A DNA stretch of 64,000 nucleotides from Phascolarctos cinereus (Eukaryota; Chordata; Mammalia; Diprotodontia; Phascolarctidae), in assembly GCF_002099425.1 (NCBI RefSeq), contig NW_018343955.1:12324001-12388000 (forward strand). Reading direction: 5' to 3'. The first letter of the stretch is position 1. The number at the start of each line of letters is the position of its first letter. The translations under genes were made by a program, and so were the position numbers. Below, piece by piece: positions 57,101 to 64,000 of the stretch. The notes under the pieces are model-generated. The model made no database searches, had not been told where the DNA came from, and saw only the letters and a program-made list of their open reading frames with translations.

Positions 57101-59445
57101 AACTAACTGAACTCCTTCCTCAATGATTAACCTACTTCCACCCCATCACACTCATCTTATCCTATTGATTCTGAACTCTGGGTTTCTATTGTTCAGTTTT
57201 CTCTATTCCCCACTGACTGTTACCTTATTCCTATACTCTTAACTTCCCACTCTAGAGTCACCCACCACTTCCACTGTACTCTCTGGAATGCCTGCTCCAT
57301 AAGTAAAAACCCAGATTTTATCTTAAACCTTTCCCTTTCTCAATCACACCATCTTCTTGTACTCCCTACTGATGACACAGTTTCCCTGGATCCCCTTTCC
57401 AAAGCTGCTCACACTTTTACTAATATCTTGATTTGTTACTGGTCATAGTGGGATTAGAACCCAAAGGTGGGGTTATTCCTTGCTCTTCATTGCCACTTTT
57501 AGGCTCTCTTTCTACCACCACGACTCAGTAATCTCTTCTCCTTTGAGGATCATTCAATACATATCTCTCACCCAATCCAAATTCTGATAGCTGTTGTCCA
57601 TAGACCTCTAAGACATCCTCCTTCCTTCCTCAATGAATACCTGGTTCATCATTCTCTGTGTCTGTCTGTTTCTCTGTCTCTGTCTCTCTCTCTCTGTCTC
57701 TCTCTCTCCCTTCCTACTTCTCTCTCTATACACATGTATGTACATACATATACACATACACATACATAAATATGTGTATATACATTATATGTGTGTATAC
57801 TCTCTCAAACACTCTAAACTCCTAATTCTTCAACTTACTCTTTTCTCATTATCTACTCCTCTACCCCACAACAGTTGCACATAGAGATTTACCATGACCT
57901 GTAAGTGTCCTACATCTAAATCCATGAATTCTGAAATTCCTTTATCTGATCATGATTCTACCTTTACCTCTATCATAACTTGTCTGATCATAATTCTGCC
58001 TCTCTCTCTGACTTACAACTTCAAACCCTCTTCTTCATCATCACTATGCCTCTAAATCCTTTATCTCTCAGTTCTTTCACCCATTTCATGGCTACATTCT
58101 CTTCCCTTCTTTATCTTGACTCCTTGGTGAAATAGTTCAACTTTTCACTATCTTCTTGAGTTCTTTGTCCCTTTGTCCTATCAAGATTTAGACCTGCCAA
58201 ACCCAGCGTCAGAATAGCCTTAGATTATTCTCGCAGTCCACTGTCTTTGCTTCTTATATACTTTTGAAAGAAGCTAGGGATCAGAAAATTGTGTCGACTG
58301 GATCCACCATAAATTTATTTTAGATGATATGAAAGGGGCCCTCAAAACTACAAGATAATCCTTTTACATGTCCCTAATTGCACTATCTTACTCACCAAAA
58401 TTTCCAGATTTGGCTTTTCCAAATCTTTTCATCCTCCTCAAGCCTCCCATAAAGTTCACAACTTTATCATCCTAGATTCTGAGCTCTCACCCCATATGTC
58501 AAATCAGTTGTCACATCTGTAATCTCTACCTTTGTCATACATTTTATGTACATCCTCTTCTCTCTTTTGACACCAAAATGACCTTGGTGCAGACCCCCTC
58601 CTCCCACTTTCACAGCTAAGAGCCTTGCTTCATATTTCACTGAAAAAAAACTGAGGCCATTTGCCTCTTCTTTCCTGTTCCTCATGTCACATCCTTCAGA
58701 GATCTTTTGCCACTATCTCCTCCTTCACACCTGTATCACAGGAAGAGATGGCCTTTCTCCTTGCCAAGATAAACCCCTGTACATACATAATGGATTGCAT
58801 TTCATCCCATGTTTTCCAGCAGAATACCCTCTCTATTATTTCTATTCTCAATCTTCAGTCCCTTGGCTTCTTCCCTATTACTCACAAATACAACCGTGTC
58901 TCCCCCATCCTCAAAAAATCCACCCATCCCAGCTAGCTATCATCATAAACTGTATCTCTCCCACCATTTTTGGTTAACTCTTCATCATCTATAATAGGTG
59001 CCTTAATTTCCTTTCCTTTCACTCTTTTACCTTTTTGCAGTCTGGCTTCTAACCTTATCACTCAACTAAAATTTCTTTCTCCAAAATTGGTAATGATCTT
59101 TTAATCATCAAATCTAATGGCCATTTCTCAGTTCTCATCTTATTAATCTCTCTGAAGCCCTGGACATTGTCACTAACCCTATTCTCTTTGAAACTTTGTT
59201 TTCTCTAGGTTTTTGTGACATTGTTCTCCACTGGTTCTTCTCCTACTTGTCTGACTACTCCTCCTCTATCTCTTTTGCTGACTCATCATCCACATTAACC
59301 AAGCTCACAACTTAATCATCCTCAACTTCTCACTGTCTCTTACCCCCTATATAAAATAAGTTGTCAAGTCCTGTAATCTCTACCTTTGCAATATTTCTTG
59401 TATACACTCTCTTCTTGCCTCTGACACTAAAACAACCTTGGTGCA
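57100..59445 (+). mobile_element. L2 LINE sequence, endonuclease and RT parts
   Basis: On the plus strand the part from 57240 to 58140 has the C/T-rich composition and phrases of the L2 endonuclease region. The later part has GGTAATGATCTTTTAATCATCAAATCTAATGGCC (the L2 VTNDLLIAKSDG segment), then CTCTAGGTTTTTGTGACATTGTTCTCCACTGG and CACTAAAACAACCTTGGTGCAGATCGTC (TLVQALIT). One L2 segment occurs twice (58480-58615 and 59335-59450), so at least two L2 copies lie end to end here. A microsatellite interrupts them. All are decayed. Confidence 0.72.
57655..57800. repeat. (TC)n/(AC)(AT)n microsatellite
   Basis: TCTGTCTGTTTCTCTGTCTCTG passes into TCTCTCTC runs, then into ACATACATATACACATACACATAC and TATGTGTATATACATTATATGTGTG. 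The second part is partly self-complementary. Confidence 0.85.
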
Positions 59446-59449
59446 GATC

Positions 59450-60540
59450 GTCATTATTTTATACCTGGATTGAGAGGATGGAAGTGCCTTTTACAATATT
59501 AGGGAAGTTTGAAAGAGGGGAGGATTTGGAGGAAAAAGTAATGAGCTCACTTTTGGACATGTTAAGTTTAAAATGTCAACAGGACATTCAGTTTCCTATG
59601 TCTAATAGGCATTTGGAGGTGGGATACTGAAGTAAGGAAAAGGAGTAGGGCTAGATAAAGAGATCTGAGAATCATCTACATAGAGATAATTGAATCCATG
59701 TGAGTTTGATGCAGTCTAAACACTGCCGCCACATCCAATATCTCAGCTTCCTCATCTGCCTCACTAGAAGAGCAGGCATGTCCATGAACTCATGCCTCAT
59801 TAGAACAGTAGGTGTGTCAACCACATCCATCTAGTTTTAGACAAGATTACAACAGCCAGCCCGTCCATCAGTCTTAAACAGGACCATAATAGCAGAAAGC
59901 AGCACCAACAGGACATAGAGCAGGATGTTTGACCACTAAATCACAGCCTAAGTGGACACCTGCACAATAATAGCAAAGAACTGTCCTAAGGTGAACTTAT
60001 GATGTAAAGAGGCTTATTATAATATCATTATCATACATTAATGCTCCCCAATGGGCTATTCTGTATGCATTCAGGGTAACTGTATATGCAATTCCACCAA
60101 GGCTAGGACCCCTCCCCATATCAATAAACCCCTTCTATATTTTAATATTCATATATTCTGTAATGATGTAGTTGCATCTTTTTCTCTAAAAAAAAATCCC
60201 TGTCTTGCTCTGCTAGGCTGCTGGTTCCTTCTTGGAGCCTAGCCTGCTTTCTGATAGGTGAAATTCTCGATAAATCCCTTTTCTTGGGTTGGAGATGGTC
60301 TGAGTCTGTGAATTCTTTTGAGATGACCCCACAACACACCAAGAAACCTCAACAAGTTCATGAGGTCTCCAAGTGAAGTAGTATAAAGGAAGAAAAGAAA
60401 TGGGTCCAGGGCATAGCCATATGGGACATCCACAATTAGTGGCACAACCAGGATGAAGATCAGACAAAAGAGATTGAGAAAGGGATATTGAGGAGTGACT
60501 TGATCTCCATAAGTTAGACAAATCACTTCACCCTGCTGAG
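59450..60540 (-). mobile_element. L2 LINE split by an LTR
   Basis: The left part has GAGGATGGAAGTGCCTTTTACAATATTAGGG, GAGCTCACTTTTGGACATGTTAAGTTTAAAATGTC and GATCTGAGAATCATCTACATAGAGATAATTGAATCCATG. After the LTR at 59710-60354 it resumes with GAGGTCTCCAAGTGAAGTAGTATAAAGG and GGGCATAGCCATATGGGACATCCACAATTAG. These are adjacent pieces of reversed L2 reverse-transcriptase sequence. Confidence 0.82.
59710..60354 (+). mobile_element. Solo LTR of an endogenous retrovirus (fossil)
   Basis: This is about 645 bp starting TGCAGTCTAAACACTG and ending CCTCAACA. AATAAA lies at 60123-60128 and a T-rich/C-rich R-U5-like part follows it. The boundaries are set by the L2 it interrupts. Flanking bases TTGA and TTCA look like a diverged 4-bp duplication. 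The sequence differs from the LTR at 54301. It is broken and non-coding. Confidence 0.72.
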
Positions 60541-61364
60541 CTTTCATTTTCTTTAAAGGTTATTTACATAATAGTTTCCCATTTATTTCATTTTACTCTT
60601 GACTTTACCCCTCTATTAAGTCAAACTTAATCTGATATATTGGTGGAAATGGGGAGGCTTGTGTTGACCCACATGCATATGCACACACTCAAAACATCGA
60701 TAGGGCTATTGTGAACAAAGAAATTATGGTGAAAAACTGGGCCAATTTGAGTTAACCTTGCCCCCAGGTGGATAAATCTGAGGCCCAGCTGTGGGACTCT
60801 GGCAAAGGGCTTTGAACCCCCATGCCTGCTGGCTTTTATTTTCCAGTGACTGTTTTTTGTTTTGTTTTGTTTTGTTTTAACTTTTTGTGGGATTGCTTCT
60901 ACCTGGAGGTATTTTTATATGTTTTTTATTACAAAGATTGTTTATTTGAACCCCCAGGCACTGAGTGATCTATTACATTAAATATAGAACCGTGACTGGG
61001 ACACGTGGTTAAAAATGAAACAAAACAAAATTTATCATAGATCTAAAATTTTTTTTAAAACTTGGGAGATTATCATTGGTGGTCCACCATTCATAAACTC
61101 AGGCAAGCTTAAATTTTGCTGATCTAATCCTCCACAAATAGAAGCCAGGAGCTGACTGACACTGAATAGATTTTGACCAAGTATCCAACTAATAGGACTC
61201 TCACCAATGTCTCACCCTCCCCTGATGCTTTCAGACCCATTGTAGCCTAAGAATGAGTAACTGCTTTCAAGGATACCAAGGATACCATGTTCCAGGATAT
61301 ACTTAAGCTTTTCAAGTTTGTGTTCTCAAAGTAAAATGTACATTTCTAACTTTCAAGGAATCAT
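60541..61364. other. Intergenic, unassigned, with (TTTTG)n
   Basis: Nothing was recognised except a short TTTTG repeat at about 60857-60882. Confidence 0.5.
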
Positions 61365-62186
61365 ATTATTTTTTAAATTTATTTATCTTTAGTTTTCAAT
61401 ATTCACTTTTCCAAGATTTCAAGTTCTAAATTTTCCCCTCTCCTTCCTTTCCCCACTCCCCAAAACAGCATGCAATCTGATATAAGTTATACATGTACAA
61501 TCATATTAAATGCATTTCCACATTAGTAATGTTGCAAAGAAGAATCAGAACCAAAAGGAAAAACTACAAAAAACAAAAAAAATTTTTAAAAAGAAGAAAA
61601 TGGTATGTTTTGATCTGCACTCAGACTCCAATATTCTTTCTCTGGATGTGGATAGCATTTTCCATCATGAGTCTTTTGGAGTTGTTTTAGATCCTTGCAT
61701 TGCTGAGAAGAGCTAAGTCTATCAAAGTTAATCATCCCCCAATGTGGCTGTTACTGTGTACAATGTTCTCCTGGTTCAGCTCACTTCACTCAGCATCAGT
61801 CCATGCAAGTCTTTCCAGGTTTTTCTGAAGTCCATCTGTTCATCATTTCTTATGGAACAATAGTATTGCATGACATTAATATACCACAACTTGTTCAGTC
61901 TTTCCCCAATTAATGGGCATCCCCTCAATTTCCAATTCTTCGCCACCACAAAAAGAGCTGCTATAAATATTTTTGTACATGTGGGTCCTTTTCCTGTTTT
62001 TGTGATCTCTTTGGAATACAGACTAGAAGTGGTATTGCTGGATCAAAGGGTATGTATGCAGTTTTATAGCCCTTTGGGCATAGTTCCAAATTGTTCTCCA
62101 GAATGGTTGGATCGGTTCACAACTCCACCAACAATGCATTAGTGTTCCAGTTTTCCCACATCTTCTCCAACATTTGTCATTTTTGA
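61365..62186 (-). mobile_element. 5'-truncated L1
   Basis: TTTAGTTTTCAATATTCACTTTTCCAAGATTTCAAGTTC begins the reversed 3' UTR. CTCCTGGTTCAGCTCACTTCACTCAGCATCAGTCC, CCCAATTAATGGGCATCCCCTCAATTTCC and CCACATCTTCTCCAACATTTGTC follow ORF2 order. Flanks AGGAATCATATTATT and AGGAATTATTCTAAT resemble a diverged target duplication. Confidence 0.87.
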
Positions 62187-62231
62187 GGAATTATTCTAAT
62201 GTTTGGACCAATACAGAAAATAACAATACAG

Positions 62232-62465
62232 GGCAGCTAAGTGGTACAATGGATAGAGTGCCAGGCCTGGAATAAGGGAGACTCATCTTCCTAAATTAAA
62301 ATCTGGCCACTTACTAGATGTGACCCTGGGCAATTCACTTAGCCCTGTTTGCCTCAGTTTCCTCATCTATAAAATGAACTGGTGAAGGAAATGGCAAACC
62401 ACTCCAGTATCTTTGTCAAGAAAACCCCACGTGGTAGCACAACTGAAACTGACTGAACAACAAAG
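62232..62465 (+). mobile_element. tRNA-head SINE
   Basis: GGGCAGCTAAGTGGTACAATGGATAGAGTGCCAGGCCTGG, CTAGATGTGACCCTGGGCAATTCACTTAGCCCTG and GGTGAAGGAAATGGCAAACCACTCCAGTATCTTTGTCAAGAAAACCCC, ending CTGACTGAACAACAAAG. It is a full-length long-subfamily copy. Confidence 0.87.
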
Positions 62466-62919
62466 AATATCCATGGCTCCCAGTGTTGATCCCAGGGACC
62501 ATATTAATGTGAACTGGCAAGGTCTATGTTAATTATTTGATTGCCACCATTTCATAGCTTTGCATGATATGCTTTACCTTGGATTTCCACTTTTATGCCA
62601 CATTAGTACTGGATTCCTTCCATGAGCTTTGGTTAAGATTTGATGTTCACCTACAAGGTAATGCTCCATCACCTGCTGTGATCGACTCATAATGCTTATG
62701 ACACAAAAGGCTCTCATCAATCATTCTCTGAGTGTTCCACCCTGGGGTCATGGGTTCCATGTTAAGGCATTTCTTGGTTCATGAAGCCTCTAATAATACC
62801 CCTAACACTGCATGTATCTTAGGTTTAGGAGATACTGGGACCCCTGAGCAGATAAGAAATTACATTTTTTCCCTGTAGGTATCCTTTGCTCAATAAAACA
62901 TTCAATTTGAACTATTAGC

Positions 62920-63090
62920 GAATCAGTCAGTAAGCATTTATTAAGTGTTTACTATGTGCTAGGCACGGTGCTTAGCAGGGGGGATACAATGAAAGGCAAA
63001 AAACCCAATCCTTGCTCTTGGGGAGCTTACATTCTAATAGAGAAAATAGATGAAGAACTAGGTACACCTAAAGTATTATAGAGTAGATAG
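62920..63090 (-). mobile_element. L2 LINE 3' end
   Basis: CAGTCAGTAAGCATTTATTAAGTGTTTACTATGTGCTAGGCACGGTGCTTAGCAGGGGGGATACAATGAAAGGC, then CTTGGGGAGCTTACATTCTAATAG, is a well-kept reversed L2 terminus. Confidence 0.87.
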
Positions 63091-64000
63091 AAGACAATCT
63101 TGTGGCATGTTCCTTGGCTTAATTCCAAACATAAGAGAACTTGCCTATTATTTCAATGGATAAACTGATGCTTTCAGACTAATGTATTATTCTCTCCACC
63201 CCCACATACCCATTTCTTTGCACACTTAACTTCCTTGGAAAACATCCTAATGCAATCATTGATAACTTCCTGTAATCTTACTATATTTACAATCCTCAAA
63301 GATGTCACTTGATATTAAATGATAAACATAGTAATAAAGATAATGGACTTGTGATCTAAATACCATATTTATGAAATAATGGGTTGAAAATATTGACTCG
63401 GTTTCACAGAAATAATTTTCACCTCCACCTTCAACATCCATACTCTGCATCACATCACAAAAGCTTTCTGTCATACACAGAGTACATCTGAAATGGTTAA
63501 AATTTTCATGCTTCTGCTGTTAACACCCACCAGAATTTGGAACACTTATGGTTTTATGCAATAAAAGTGCAAAGACATTATCTTGTAAGGAGTTTTTTAG
63601 GTCAGATTTTTTCCCTTCCACAATGACCCTTTTCTGTTCTAATGATGTTTCCATCCTAAAAAGTAAGTCTTACTCCTCTTTTTGTTGTATGCAGCAAAGA
63701 TTCAAGAAAATAATGGAAGCAAAAGATGGATTCGATGGTATTCTGTTTTGGGACACATAGGAAGTTATTGTCTCATTTTTTCCTGGTGCTTCTTATAGTG
63801 AAGAAATGATTAGAGGGACAAAAATTAATATGCCAGAAAAATAAGATTATTATTTTAAAAAACAACACTTTCATTTCAAAAGTAATCAAAATGAAAGTGC
63901 CGCCAATATTACCTTAAAAGCATTTGTGCAAACCTGACACCTAAAATCCCACAGCTATAAAAAAATCATTCTTTTACTGCTCTGTCAATATGTTTCTCAG
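63091..64000. other. Intergenic, unassigned
   Basis: No exon of a neighbouring gene or named repeat was recognised. Confidence 0.45.

Noticed and set aside
63690-63725. Possible short plus-strand exon (TGTATGCAG acceptor, then an open stretch)
   Set aside because: One acceptor-like signal and a few codons are not enough, and no known protein segment was recognised.
48000-64000. Exons of RANBP3L, the neighbour upstream of NADK2 in human
   Set aside because: No stretch resembling its RanBD or other parts was recognised.

Overview
The window is mammalian nuclear DNA, almost certainly from a marsupial. It is AT-rich and full of old L2, CR1/L3, MIR-type, RTE and L1 copies. It also carries the marsupial tRNA-head SINE (starting GGGGCAGCTAGGTGGCACAG) and HAL1-type 'half-L1' elements, and it has no Alu, B1 or B2. 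The species cannot be fixed from the sequence alone.

One host gene can be identified: NADK2, the mitochondrial NAD kinase, on the minus strand. Exon 1 lies in a CpG island at about 46840-47960. The gene runs leftwards through seven more coding exons (29174-29262, 28234-28322, 26638-26719, 18913-18996, 16948-17084, 9914-9992, 6862-6957). All eight exons join in frame with GT/AG borders and give 328 residues plus the first two bases of codon 329. They include the GGDGT nucleotide-kinase motif across the exon 3/4 junction. The remaining C-terminal exons were not found and should lie left of position 1. From about 48 to 64 kb no host exon was recognised; this is intergenic sequence upstream of NADK2.

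The rest is a layered repeat record. On the left (1-6.8 kb) are a near-full-length 7SL RNA retrocopy, L2 copies and a CR1/L3. At 11.4-14.7 kb an LTR lies against an L1 tail, followed by an RTE LINE. At 21-25.4 kb is a long L1 with a SINE inside it. At 34-35.3 kb is a U6 snRNA-L1 chimeric retrocopy with perfect 14-bp target-site duplications. At 39-42.3 kb a 2.8-kb HAL1 splits a hAT transposon. At 43.5-45.9 kb are two nearly identical 259-bp segments in inverted orientation. At 46.06-46.83 kb, in intron 1 close to exon 1, is a CA-rich minisatellite. At 53.6-55.3 kb a solo LTR splits an L1, and at 59.4-60.5 kb another LTR splits an L2.

No operon, CRISPR array or other new multi-gene system is present. 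The most unusual items are the U6-L1 chimera, the inverted 259-bp pair and the minisatellite beside the NADK2 promoter.
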